Positions 39,018 to 49,330 of a stretch of DNA of 64,000 nucleotides are shown here, piece by piece. Both the position numbers and the translations under genes were made by a program. The stretch is from Eutrigla gurnardus. Lineage: Eukaryota > Chordata > Actinopteri > Perciformes > Triglidae. The DNA lies in contig OY741268.1 of assembly GCA_963514095.1 (NCBI GenBank), positions 29,841,358 through 29,905,357 of the forward strand, given 5' to 3'. Numbering within the stretch: position 1 is the stretch's first letter; each line of letters opens with the position of its first letter. The notes below the pieces were generated by a model, which saw nothing but the letters and a program-made list of their open reading frames with translations, was not told where the DNA came from and searched no databases.

Positions 39018-40627
39018 ACTGGAGAGTTAATTGCCAGCGATATATTTGAAATGTCACATCAACAACAACAAAAAACACAAATTAGGTGTCGTTCCGTTGG
39101 TTCGGTCGGATGAGCCGGTGTTATGAATCGTGATGGTGTCATAAAATAAACACAATCATATAATGGTAATGGAAGTGTTAATTTGACTTGATATTCTCAT
39201 TCACAGGCTAATAGTTCAATAACTAGGAACCAGGCTTACATATCGAAGCAATAGCACTCCAGTGTTTCATTTGACATTCAAACAAATGGAAAGCACCATT
39301 CTCTTGTTATTCATTGAGGCATTCTCGGGGAGGATTTTGGGGTTGTTTTCACCATAGAAGCATGATTACTCCACTAAAGTGAAGCATTTTTATTGAAATG
39401 ACTAATTCCATCCAATCTGCTTTTAGTCTTTTTTTCTCTTCACTGCAAAAGAGCAGGAAGACAAACACCACATCCACAAACACCTGCCGTGTCTCGATTT
39501 AACTTCTGTCTATCAATAATCTATCTGATGTGCATGTTTAATTGTTTTTCACCTCATTCTAGTAAAAACGGTTTCCTCCTGCAGGAAACCAGCGAAGCCT
39601 AGAAGTCCAGGCGAAGGACGATTATGTTTGTCTTCTCCACACTCAGCTCCACTCTGACTAGCTTTGTTGGAGGGCGGGGCTAACTAGATATTATGCTAAT
39701 GAGTTACTTGGTGACGTCACCATTTTACTGAAGAAAAGGCTGAAGATTTCAGTTGAGTTTCTTTGGGGGAGAATAAGTCCGTTTGGACCTGGACTTCAGG
39801 ATTTGACTCTCTGGAGACATTTTAAATAAGAAACTATAAACACACTAAAGGAAAGAGAAGAAGCAAAAAAGAATACGTTGTCATCTTTAAGGCGATTTGA
39901 GGATAAAAAAAGGATCATGTCTGTGGTAAAAAAAAATGTAAGGAAACTAAATGAAATGCACAACAAACTTAACATCTTCAACTTTTAAATAACTCAACAT
40001 TGACTTTACATTTGCATTGTTTTCATTCGTGCAAATTATGATGCATATGATGACGTTCCTGATATGGAAAAGTGTTAGAAAACTGCTTTTATACTGGGAT
40101 CATAAATATTGAGGACTTGGACTTCTTCTTCTGCTGCCATCATTTTCAGAAGCTGTAAAAACACTTGCTTTGTTGTTGTTATTGTGCAGTGATATCAGAC
40201 TGCTGATTTTCGTCCTGCAGGTTGACTTGGAACCTGAACGTCACGTAAATCCAAGCTGACTCGGTCTCCCCCGCCGCTGCATGTCGGACCACATTAAACA
40301 CTTTGGTCGTGACAACCGCGGGTCCCAACAGTCAACGCTGTGTTTTGACAGCCAATTAAACCGGGGCCAGGGGCCCCTCAGAACACCCGATCGCAGGTTG
40401 GATGTACGGATGTGCTGCATTCTGGGTGATTGAGTGGCTGCCTCCTGCGTTATTTATTCCAAGGTCAGCTGGGGTTCATGGAATATCCCTCCCTCTGGAA
40501 ACATCGCTGGCACTAAAGAGCCCTCCAAGGTTCCCGGGCTTGATTCATTTATGCCATTAATACAATCTGGCTGCTGGCACCGGGACGAGCTGAGAGGGGG
40601 GTAAAGCTCTCTAACTCTAACCCTGCT

Positions 40628-40628
<1 letters not shown>
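39018..40628. other. Non-coding sequence, no gene seen
   Basis: No recognisable exon. A 24-bp interval at 40222-40245 between an AG and a GT was considered and rejected as a microexon. Confidence 0.5.

Positions 40629-40670
<42 letters not shown>
40629..40670. repeat. (CA)n microsatellite
   Basis: 21 CA units. Confidence 0.97.
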
Positions 40671-40671
<1 letters not shown>

Positions 40672-40999
40672 TTCTTCAAGTCAATTGGTGGTTGCTTCTT
40701 CAGGAAGATTCCCTATTAGATAAAGTGGCATCCAAGTGCTTTAATGCAGCAACTATTTAGAGTGAGAGAGCAGACGGATGACTGGACAGAGAGAGAGAGG
40801 AAGGGAGAGAGAGAAGGGGGGAGAGGGAGAAGGAAGATGAAGAGGAGATAGAGGATGAATTGCCTCTCTGCTCAGCTGTAGGTATAGATGTATTTATCTG
40901 TGTGTGTGTGTGTGTGTCTTTTCAATTCCCACTCTCTGACTCGTTGTATACCTCATTATTCATGTACTTCATCTTTTAGCACTGTGATACTCATCGCTT

Positions 41000-41002
<3 letters not shown>
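40671..41002. other. Non-coding, purine-rich patch
   Basis: Positions 40762-40855 are GA-rich, followed by a short TG tract at about 40901. Confidence 0.6.

Positions 41003-41041
<39 letters not shown>
41003..41041. repeat. (CA)n microsatellite
   Basis: About 19 CA units. Confidence 0.97.
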
Positions 41042-41044
<3 letters not shown>

Positions 41045-41848
41045 CATAAAGCAACACATTCAAGCAGGCGCTAACTCACAGCGTGCCGTTAGCGCTGTGA
41101 TTCATTCACACAAACACACAGAATGTACCGAGTCAGAGACCAAACTAAAGTTCTGCCCTAGTGCTCTCGGGCCAAGGTCTGTGTTTACTGTGTGTTTTTT
41201 TGTGTGTGTGTGTGTGTGTACATGTCTACATGCCTACTTACATGTGATAAATTGTGGAGGACGTCTGTACAAAACGTCATGGCGACCTATCATTGTGAAT
41301 GCATCTCAACCAACAGCATGTCATAATAGATAAAATGCTAATCACACTTAATAACGAGTACTTTTACACTTTGCTGATGATATTTCTGAACTTGAACTTC
41401 AGAGAGATTTCTCAGGCAGTATTTTTAAAGTGTGCTCCTTTCCCTCAAGTGAAGGATCCCAACATGTCCTCCACCGCTGCTCTTTCAAGAAACAATGTCC
41501 CAGTTTCTCAAAAAATAAAAAAATAAAATAATCCATGGACCTCTCTGTCTTCAGCGGGAACTAGTTTCTACCACAGATTTCCACACATTTTAAGAGACTT
41601 TTCCCTTTACAAGTTCAGAGCACAGATACGCCGCTCGCTGCACTTTGGGACTCTTGAGGTGAGAAACGTAGATCTGAGCTGGCACCGCCACCCTGACCTC
41701 CGCACTCGTGGAGGTGGCCTGTGTGCTCGGTGCGATGAAGCCGGGCCCGGAGGCCTGCAGCCAGACTGCTCGCTGCTAGACTGGAGATGACACATCACAA
41801 GCAATAACACTCTCCTGCTGCAACACCTCATCTTCAACAGTTCCCCCG

Positions 41849-41850
<2 letters not shown>
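41042..41850. other. Non-coding sequence, no gene seen
   Basis: The 41560-41850 stretch is comparatively GC-rich and carries a 104-codon minus-strand frame rich in R, S and P. It was compared mentally with LINE ORFs and no convincing match was found. Confidence 0.45.

Positions 41851-41883
<33 letters not shown>
41851..41883. repeat. (AT)n microsatellite
   Basis: About 16 AT units, an alternating purine-pyrimidine tract that can extrude as a cruciform. Confidence 0.97.
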
Positions 41884-41885
<2 letters not shown>

Positions 41886-42319
41886 ATTATTATCTGTGTT
41901 CTTTATGCTTCTCTTATTCAATTACTCAAATAAAGAGGTGTGCAATTTATTACCTCTTATCTTTCTCCGACAACAAACCCTGTCTGGACTTTATTCGTTG
42001 CACATTCAAGGCATAAAAACAGTTTTGGTGAGAAGACGAGGGATTGTTGTAGTTTTGTTTCAGCGCAGCGAAATAATTGTCCTTGTTGTAATAACGGGAA
42101 CTGAAGTGTCTTTACTTCGTCTTCATAAAGGCACCAGAGGTTTTTCATAGTGGAGAAAATGCTGTAATTCATCATTTCATTGAGCTGAACGGAAGGTTGA
42201 ATCTGAAATTGATCGGAAGTCTGCGATGAATAAAAGGAGATTTTCAACAAAAGGTAGAAAAACTGTTTTGCTGGTAGAATCTCTCGTATGATGGCCTAGA
42301 GAGTTCAACGTGGCAACTT
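41884..42319. other. Non-coding sequence, no gene seen
   Basis: Nothing was recognised. Confidence 0.5.
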
Positions 42320-42763
42320 CCGGTGAAGCCACTGCCGAAGTGCCTTAAAACTGCATCCTCTCTGCCTGCCACCAGGGGGCGACTCCTCTCTGGTTGTATA
42401 GAAGTCTATGAGAAAATGGTCCTACTTCTCTCTGCTGGCCACCAGGGGGCGACTCCTCTCTGGTTGTATAGAAGTCTATGAGAAAATGGTCCTACTTCTC
42501 TCTGCTGGCCACCAGGGGGCGACTCCTCTCTGGTTGTATAGAAGTCTATGAGAAAATGGTCCTACTTCTCTCTTGATGTATTATCTCAGTAAACATTGTA
42601 AACATGAGTTTATGGTCTCAATCTCTAGTTTCAAGTCTTCTTCAATCCAGCATGATGTTCATTTAGTACATTATGGTCCATTTAGAGTCCACCAGACCAG
42701 AAAGCAGGGGATGCTTTAGGGGGCGGGGCTTACCTGCTGATTGACAGGTCCATTTAGAGTCAA
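42320..42763 (-). mobile_element. Rep-A copy 4 (minus), three 70-bp units
   Basis: On the plus strand it reads from the family's 3' end (GAAGCCACTGCCGAAGTGCC) through three units containing CCACCAGGGGGCGACTCC at 42369, 42439 and 42509, then TTATCTCAGTAAACATTGTA, the AGTTTCAAGTCTTCTTCAAT block and the GC-box block. After CTGATTGACAG it runs into GTCCATTTAGAGTC, the start of the same block again. This junction implies a second tandem-capable unit of about 72 bp. Confidence 0.92.
42366..42523 (+). promoter_or_regulatory. Three CTCF-like motifs (forward orientation)
   Basis: CCACCAGGGGGCGAC at 42369, 42439 and 42509, exactly 70 bp apart. The second and third have the full TGGCCACCAGGGGGCGAC. This orientation is opposite to the motifs at 25.4, 32.9, 57.6 and 63.3 kb. 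Confidence 0.5.
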
Positions 42764-44901
42764 AGACTTTTGGACTGGTCTCAATCCCGTGGTGTCGTCA
42801 TAGCAACACACAAGGCATCCTTTAGCTTTCAATGTGAAACCCATCTGCATCATCATTTGATCGGGGGGTCAAACAAACTCCCCCCTCTATTAGTGTATAA
42901 TACTATACACTCATTTTATACATATTAAAAGAACAAGATTAAAAAATGACCATAATGACATAATCTTCACCCCTTTAAAGAAGATGTTTCGTAAGGTCAA
43001 TCAGCATCTCATTGAGATTTCCTGTGCGTCTGTAAAGCAGCCCACGTATCGCCTCTCTGATGTTTAATAAGCCACCCTGCGTCTCCAATCATCCCTTTTC
43101 TTCTCCCTCTTTTAATTAAAACGTCCTCTTTTACCTTTACATGCAACATCAAAGGAGGTACACAAGCTCCCACTAATTGGCGGAAGATTTACTTTCATAA
43201 TATTTTGTTTTGACTAATTTCCTCCTGTGCTCAGGTGTATAGAGAGAGGAGAGAGATTTGTATAGGTGGCAAAAAAAAACAACATCAACAACAATATTAT
43301 AATAAAGAGGGAAACAAGAGAAATGGAGAGATTAGTGCAGGTAAAAATAGGACAGAACGGTTATTTTGCTGTGCTAATTTCTCCTCGTTTGCACAGGTGA
43401 GGCGGAGGCAAACATGGGGGGTTGGTTGTCGGCGCCGGGAGGATTGGTGGAAGTTAAAAATAGCGAAGGGATTGTGAATTAAAGAGGATGCACACGGTTG
43501 CTAAAAATAGCAAGAAAAAGGCAGAAAGCTATGAAGAGAATCATCAACATGGGAGCCGCTAACAAGACACCAGAGGGGGAGGGGGAAAAAAACTTTATTT
43601 AAAAGGCAGCAAAACTGTTTTGTTGCACCTATTTCCTGGTGTTGGAGGTTGATAACATAAAACAGCAAGGTGAGAGGAAAACAAGGCACGAGGTCAAGTG
43701 GAAACCAAAGCAAAAAAAGACATAATTATCACTTCCTGTGAAGTGTGCGTTGTATAATTATACATCTTTAGAAAAAAAAAACAACAAACAAAGGTTAAAT
43801 AGCTCTGCGGGGAGATTGGGATGCTTCCATTTATCAAGTCATAACATTCGCCCACTCGGCGGCGCCTGGCGTTTAACGGGCCGGGATAAGTGGGCTGAGA
43901 TGAGCGACGACGCTGCAGGAAGCTCGCGTGTAAAATGTGACGATTCCGCCGACTCAGCGACGTCCGGCTGCTTCTGACGAGTCTCAGTGTCCTTAGAGTG
44001 GAATAAAGTTTTAGCTGCTTGTTTTTTTTTTTTTAAGGGGAAGCTGACTTCACGTGAGGCGTTCAATGACTCAATAAGGAGGTTGGTGACGGGCGCGCTG
44101 ACTCACGCGACACTTGGCAGGATGAATGAAGGACAGAACGGTCGTAGAATCAGCCTGACTCGCATGCAGACATGTAATGTGTTCAATGATGGATGATATG
44201 AGAACAAAATATGAGGTTAAACATGATGAGTGAGGGGAATATGGTTTGATGTTGAGGTTTCAATGCAACATGATGAAGGACATGCTCACCATTTATGATT
44301 TGTTTGTTTTGTGTCAGTTGGCTGCAGCAGTCTCTGGTCCTGGCCAGACTAATCCAGTCTGTGCTTGTAACTGCGCTCTCGTCATGTGTTGTCTGCACTT
44401 AACTGCTTCTTCCCCTCTTACAAGCCTCTCGTCTGCAACATTACATTGCAATACAACTAAACTCTCACTTACTTTTCCAGGGAAAACGTACTGTATTTGT
44501 AACTCCAGAGATCTCATCATCGTACAGTGGACGTAATAGTGTCCTCTGTAGTTTTTCTCCACTCAATCCCTGTATCACAAGTGACAGGGAGAAAATAGCT
44601 GCATTATATGTACAGTACAACACACACACACTAATCTATTCCCTATGAGATATAGATAACCCCAGAAACCACAGGTAACACACAAACAAATCACAAGAAG
44701 TTCACTTTATCAGCAGCCACAGGAGACCTGGCAACCTGTCTCCTCGCTATTGTTAATCTTTTTTTTTTCAGGGAAAAGAAAGTAATTAATTAATAATTAT
44801 TTTCTTTTGGATGTTCCAGCTTTAAAATAGTTTGTAAGACATGGTTAAAGGACAAACAATTAAACAAAACGCAAGAAAACTACTTCACATTAAATCAGAA
44901 G
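42764..44901. other. Non-coding sequence, no gene seen
   Basis: AT-rich with poly-A/T runs near 43270, 43590, 43770, 44030 and 44760. No domain-bearing ORF or shared repeat was found. Confidence 0.5.
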
Positions 44902-44907
44902 CAAATA
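44902..44907. repeat. 6-bp target duplication, left copy
   Basis: CAAATA immediately before the inverted-repeat element, matched by CAAATA at 45581-45586. Confidence 0.75.
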
Positions 44908-45021
44908 TACGGAGCCCTGGAGGTGACATGAAGGGGGGAAAAAAACGAAGGTAAAAAAAAAACAAAAAAACGAAGGTAAAAAAAAAACAAAAAAAACTGA
45001 GAAGCGGTATGTACTGGGGAC

Positions 45022-45142
45022 AAACGCGAGATCTCGAGAAAGAAACTCGAGATCTCGCGAAAGAAACTCGAGATCTCGCGATAGGAACTCGAGATCTCGA
45101 GAAAGAAACTCGAGATCTCGCGATAGAAACTCGAGATCTGAA
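45022..45142 (+). repeat. 21-bp tandem repeat, left arm, nearly 6 units
   Basis: The unit is AAACTCGAGATCTCGCGAAAG with AAAG/ATAG and GCG/GAG variants. Each unit contains the palindrome CGAGATCTCG. The plus-strand frame from 45009 reads it as a seven-residue repeat, ETRDLAK. Confidence 0.95.
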
Positions 45143-45152
45143 GTTTTTTTGG

Positions 45153-45300
45153 TTTTTTTTTCAAAAAATCTTTATTGAGTGTCTTTTGGGGTCTGCAGCC
45201 TTCGGAGGACCCAGCCTACGCTGTCTACGGAGGCAACGGGTCTCCTCCTCCGAAGGCTGCAGACCCCAAAAGACACTCAATAAAGATTTATTGAAAAAAT
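45153..45300. repeat. Central hairpin of the palindromic element
   Basis: Arms of about 55 bp with one clear mismatch (CAAAAAATC versus CAATAAATC) surround a 36-base loop. A transcript crossing it would form a stable stem. Confidence 0.9.
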
Positions 45301-45328
45301 AAATAAATAATAATAAATTAAAAAAAAA

Positions 45329-45497
45329 GAACTCGAGATCTCGAGTTTCTTTCTCGAGATCTCGAGTTTCTATCGCGAGATCTTGAGTTTCTTTCGCGAG
45401 ATCTCGAGTTTCTATCGCGAGATCTCGAGTTTCTTTCGCGAGATCTTGAATTTCTTTCGCGAGATCTCGAGTTTCTTTCTCGAGATCTCGCGTTTGT
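45329..45497 (-). repeat. 21-bp tandem repeat, right arm, about 8 units
   Basis: Same 21-bp unit as the left arm in reverse orientation, but with about two more units. Three CpG-to-TpG type changes (GATCTTGAG, GATCTTGAA) are visible. The minus-strand frame from 45508 reads the same ETRDLAK-type heptads. Confidence 0.95.
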
Positions 45498-45586
45498 CCC
45501 CAGTACATACCTCTTCTCAGTTTTTTTTTTTTTTTACCTTCGTTTTTTTTTTCCCTTCATGTCACCTCCAGGGCTCCGTACAAATA

Positions 45587-46700
45587 CATTGTTGTTTATT
45601 TAGTCATTTTTATTTTATAGAAATACAGTTTTCAGAAGATATAACAGCGGTATTTGAATGATTTCCAGGGCTGTTCTGGAGGTTGGGGACGGATGGAGAG
45701 TATGTTGTCTTCAGGCCTGCAGAGGTTTCCATTATACAAAGTCATGCGTGTTATGTTAATTGGCAGCTCGTTAAAGTTGCACAGACTCACGTTGAAGCTG
45801 GATTGAGAGGAGTTTCTTCTTCTGCACGGTTCAGTACTTTAGAAGAAAGTGAGACGGAGGAAAAGAAACCACCAGGCTTCTAACTGCATTAAGGTAGATT
45901 TACTGATTTATTCATCTTCACGTACGACTGGAGGCGACGTTCTGCAAAAGTTGCAGTGAAATTGTAATATTAAGTTTCTAAACTAAATTGCAGGGGCGCC
46001 CTGCAGTGGTGCGGCTTCGCTAAGTTCACCGACATTTTTCACAAGAGCTTTCTGTCCTCTGTGGCCACGCCGAGATTATTATATTTCCATCAGCGGCTCG
46101 CGTCCCAGAGCGAACTCTTCCAGCTGACCAGAGAGCAGCTGGGGGTTCGGATCAAAGTCACCTTGGAGATACCGAGGGAAGCGTTACTCACAGACTCTCT
46201 CTCTCTCTCTCTCTGTCTCTCTGCCCACGCTCTTTCTTGCCGCCCTGAGCATTTTTTGTTAAATTTGGCATTAAAACGACACATAAGCGAATGTACACGG
46301 CTTACGTCTGCTGAGTCACCGGACCCGACTTAGAGAGATCAGTGACTCACTCACAGCACCGGCTCACGAGGGGAAACTTCACAAACTTTAGAGTTTAAGT
46401 CCAGGAAAAACAACAACAACAAAACACTGAGTGCGGAGGATGGAAACAGTGATTTTAGAGTCTCAGAGAGGGGAAGTGACCAATCAGTAAAAACCGCTGC
46501 TGAATCACACACATACATCAATTACAATCACGCTGCATCCATACCGAGGTTGCCGGGGTAACGGTTGTTTATGTGTACTGACGCAACCTGAAAGGGGAAG
46601 TGTAATTATAACTTGCAATAACAATCAAGAATTGGAAATGCATTTCTTTACTAACTTTTCTAGTCTACATTCACACACATTCATATACGGATGGCTCGGC
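45587..46700. other. Non-coding sequence, no gene seen
   Basis: A (CT)n patch lies at about 46195-46220. No exon was recognised. Confidence 0.5.
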
Positions 46701-46797
46701 CTTCGGGGGACAATTTGGGGTTCGGTCTCTTGCCCAAGGGCACATCGGCATCTTCCGGTTGGAGGACGACTGTCTACCTCTGAGCCACATCAGCCCT
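46701..46797 (-). mobile_element. SINE fragment, same family as the outer 19.2-kb element
   Basis: Read on the minus strand it gives a CTCAGAGGTAGACAGTCGTC-type A-box region, and GCCCTTGGGCAAGAGACC downstream. This is the order seen in the tRNA-derived SINE at 19.16 kb. The B-box region is diverged and the 3' tail is absent. Confidence 0.6.
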
Positions 46798-46858
46798 CAA
46801 CAAGGATGCATGCATCACGTGTCTTTTCAAAATAAACTTCCTCTGCAAGTTTACTTCG

Positions 46859-46904
46859 TTTTTAGTTTCAGGCAACAAAACTACTCGATTACATTTCGAA
46901 AAAG
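46859..46904 (+). repeat. Dispersed repeat fragment, copy 1
   Basis: TTTTTAGTTTCAGGCAACAA followed by AACTACTCGATTACATTTCG is repeated with few changes at 47409-47454, 550 bp away in the same orientation. The GGCAACAAAACTAC box belongs to a repeat common in fish genomes (from memory). Confidence 0.75.
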
Positions 46905-47239
46905 ATTCCAGCGTATGTGGTGTGATGTTTTTATGACTTTGCTTTTCATGTCCACACGTACCAAACCTATCTTTTTTTCCTGGTTTTCCTTGGTGTCGTG
47001 TCAAGAAAATCTGCGTCCAAACGAATCCTTTGTAAACGAATCAGCACACTGTATAGTAAAGCTGTAGTACATATTCCAGGCCTATATGTGGTGCTGTTTC
47101 CGCTACAAAAATACACCAAAAACAAAGTAGAGAGACGGAGCATGTGCATAAAGCTTGCAAACATAGTCAGTAGAAGAAGAAACTGAACACAACACGACGG
47201 CTAGAGGGTCAAGCAGCGGGGGGATGACATCATTGTACA

Positions 47240-47400
47240 TATTAACACAAACACGCAAGGTCGTCATTTTTGACGTTTTCACCCTGGGACCTGGTCTCAA
47301 AAAAGTGCGTTTACAGGCACCAAAAACTCTGGATCCACGTGGACGTCGCCCCAAACGTGTAAGACGTGTGCGTTTACACACAAGCAACGTTGCCGTGTGG
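47240..47400. repeat. Probable hAT-type non-autonomous fragment
   Basis: The text GTTTTCACCCTGGGACCTGG, TGCGTTTACAGGCACC, GTGGACGTCGCCCC and GCGTTTACACACAAGC follows the order of a widespread fish DNA-transposon-derived repeat that I remember, but no termini or target duplication are visible. Confidence 0.4.
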
Positions 47401-47408
47401 CCTCATAG

Positions 47409-47575
47409 TTTTTAGATTCAGGCAACAAAACTACTCTATTCCACTTTGAAAAAGGTTTAAGTTAAAATAACTTTGTTTGTTGGGCACAATAAGTATGTTT
47501 GTTATGTAACTTGGTAAAATAAGCCAACATCACGACACGAACGTGGATCTCCTGGGTGAAAGTCTGTGTTTGTTC
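47409..47575 (+). repeat. Dispersed repeat fragment, copy 2, longer
   Basis: The copy of the 46859 fragment continues through GTTAAAATAAC, CACGACACGAACGTGG and ATCTCCTGGGTGAAAGTC, which are further boxes of the same fish-type repeat. Confidence 0.6.
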
Positions 47576-47587
47576 GACCCTGACCTC

Positions 47588-47734
47588 CGGGCTTCCTCGC
47601 TCTTCATCTCATATGTCACTTCTGGTTCTAACGACGGCCAAAACGAGCCAGACTCAAGGCTTCAAGGCTGCAGTTCATGAACCGGTGGTTGACCTTGCCG
47701 TGACCTCATCTACTTCTTCATACAAAGTCTATGA
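47588..47734 (-). mobile_element. Rep-A-related 5' fragment (diverged subfamily, minus)
   Basis: On the minus strand it reads CATAGACTTTGTATGAAG, CCTTGAAGCCTTGAGTCTGG, TTTTGGCCGTCG and AACCAGAAGTGAC, the box order of the Rep-A 5' end (compare GACTGTATATA, TTTGAAGCCCTGAG, TTTGGGCCGTTGCC, GTGACC at 37.6 kb). GC-box and CTCF-like parts are absent. Confidence 0.6.
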
Positions 47735-48538
47735 TAAGCAATCAATGGCAAGTGAGTGTCTGAGACGTGCTGCATCGAGTCACCCACAAAATAAACGCAC
47801 CGCAGCTTCCTTCCTCCTCCGTCCTCCTCCGTCCTCCTCCGTCCTCGGTTGTTTCTGCAGTGCTGGTGGTGTTTAAAAAGTTGCATTATTTAAAGGGCTG
47901 TCAAATACGAGAGGCTGCTGTTTGCACACAGATTAGTGGGTAGGGTCCGACTCAGCATTTCACGGCTTTATGTGGCAGTTTAAAATGATTTACTTTAAAC
48001 TTTTAAAAAACACACACAGTTTGATCATCAAATCTTTTCATGAATATTTGTATTTTGTGGCCACATTAATACACCACCTGTTGATGAATAACAGCTCAGT
48101 ATAAAAGCGCTGATGAGGAAGGACATATAATTTAAATCTGGAGAACAAAAAAAGTTTGTTTTCACAAGTTCCGAGTCTGTCCGAGTCCTGAGCCACATGT
48201 CAAATGACTTTATTAGCTTCATATGCTGAATTTATTGGTATAAATGGGCTCCTGGATAATCAGATGTGTTCGGGACTTAGTATTCGTTCTGTTATTTTTT
48301 GTGAAAAAAAACACCAGAATTAATGCTTTTTTAAACTGCAAAATCAAAAAGGCACAGGTCAAGATAATCTAGTTTGCAATAATAAACGAGTGAGCTATGA
48401 CGATGACAAACAAAAACAAAATTACAAGACAAAGATGAATAATAATGATATAAAGGAGGTTCATAAGTTCATACAGATAAAAGGATTCGTGATTTTTTTT
48501 TTCTATGGTATTATCTCGTTAAGATATGCATAAAAAAA
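47735..48538. other. Non-coding sequence with a short 10-bp repeat
   Basis: TCCTCCTCCG occurs about three times at 47814-47845. No gene was seen. Confidence 0.55.
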
Positions 48539-48635
48539 TTGTGTTTGAAATATTTTGACAGGATAATTAAATTGTTATTCCAAACAGTGTTTGCTTGACC
48601 TCCAGTTGGAGACCAAACTTTATATTTTCAAATGT
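48539..48635 (+). repeat. 97-bp duplicated block, copy 1
   Basis: TTGTGTTTGAAATATTTTGA through GGAGACCAAACTTTATATTT is identical, as read, to 49234-49330, about 695 bp downstream in the same orientation. Confidence 0.97.
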
Positions 48636-48895
48636 TAGAATCGGAATACTAAGCTCATAATAAGTTATCCAATAATGAAAAGCCTCCAAAATCTGCAATA
48701 AAGAAAAAAGTGTTCTATGGTTCCAAAGTCTGAGTTACAGAAAGTACCCCACACATTGAAATCTGAATTAAAGCTTTGATAAATCATTACACAGGTAGAT
48801 CTAATACATCATAATAAAATGAACTTCTTCAGCTCAGGTGGGGTTTGAAAAGAGAGATAACTAGTTATTGTACTAACTGTAATGTTGGAGGAGTG

Positions 48896-49054
48896 CAGGT
48901 GGCTGAGTAGTGAGAGCGCATGCCATGTGTGGAGGTATATACGCAGCGACCCCGGTTCGAATCCCGCCCAGAAGTTCTTTGCTGCATGTCACGTTTTGTC
49001 TCCTGTGTTTCCTGTCTGTCCACTGCTAATAAAAGGATTCTATGTGAGATAAAA
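48896..49054 (+). mobile_element. tRNA-derived SINE, second family, copy 1
   Basis: CAGGTGGCTGAGTAGTGAGA (A-box region), GCGCATGCC, CGGTTCGAATCCCGCC (B box), then TTCTTTGCTGCATGTCACG, TTTCCTGTCTGTCCACTGC and TAATAAAAGGATTC. Flanks ACTGTAATGTTGG (48876) and ACTATAATGTTGG (49055) look like a 13-bp target duplication with one mismatch. Confidence 0.85.
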
Positions 49055-49079
49055 ACTATAATGTTGGTGCATTCTTGGA

Positions 49080-49205
49080 GACATTATATAATGACCTTTT
49101 TCATTACATTTTTCGACATTCTATAATGTGACATTTTTTTTTTACATTCAATAATATGACATTTTTCGTGACATTGTTTCACCATTCTATAATATGACTT
49201 TTTTT
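49080..49205 (+). repeat. AT-rich degenerate satellite, left part
   Basis: About three units of CGACATTCTATAATGTGAC plus TTTTTTCATGACATTTTT. The same repeat resumes at 49770. Confidence 0.8.
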
Positions 49206-49233
49206 TGTATGGTATTATGCAGAAAAATCAAAT

Positions 49234-49330
49234 TTGTGTTTGAAATATTTTGACAGGATAATTAAATTGTTATTCCAAACAGTGTTTGCTTGACCTCCAG
49301 TTGGAGACCAAACTTTATATTTTCAAATGT
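49234..49330 (+). repeat. 97-bp duplicated block, copy 2
   Basis: Identical to 48539-48635. Here it abuts the second SINE copy directly (ATGT then CAGGTGGCC). Confidence 0.97.

Larger units (their letters stand above)
44908..45580. mobile_element. 673-bp palindromic long-TIR element
   Basis: The termini TACGGAGCCCTGG and CCAGGGCTCCGTA are exact inverted copies, extending through GAGGTGACATGAAGGG, poly-A with CGAAGGT words, TGTACTGGGGACAAACGCG and an array of 21-bp units in each arm. The centre is a second inverted repeat (45153-45209 and 45246-45300, 36-base loop) that includes TGTCTTTTGGGGTCTGCAGC and GCCTTCGGAGGA. Flanking CAAATA duplications support transposition. Almost the whole element folds on itself. 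There is no transposase, so it is non-autonomous. The superfamily cannot be told from sequence alone; a 6-bp duplication is compatible with a few DNA-transposon groups. Confidence 0.88.

Noticed and set aside
38519..39019. 166-codon RE-rich minus-strand frame
   Set aside because: Translation of CT and TG microsatellites; no unique coding sequence.
40222..40245. 24-bp in-frame microexon between CCTGCAG and GTAAAT
   Set aside because: Acceptor and donor are weak, the length is short enough to arise often by chance, and no neighbouring exon was found.
41560..41850. GC-richer segment as a LINE ORF remnant
   Set aside because: Translations in all frames showed no reverse-transcriptase or endonuclease motif and frequent stops.
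45009..45508. Heptad-repeat ORFs in the palindromic element as a coiled-coil protein gene
   Set aside because: The frame follows from a 21-bp tandem unit inside inverted repeats. It runs into poly-T and the hairpin and has no other coding sign.
48896..48970. Genuine tRNA gene at the second SINE family
   Set aside because: The B box is intact but the sequence continues into a SINE body and AATAAAA tail and has a second local copy; no acceptor-stem closure was seen.
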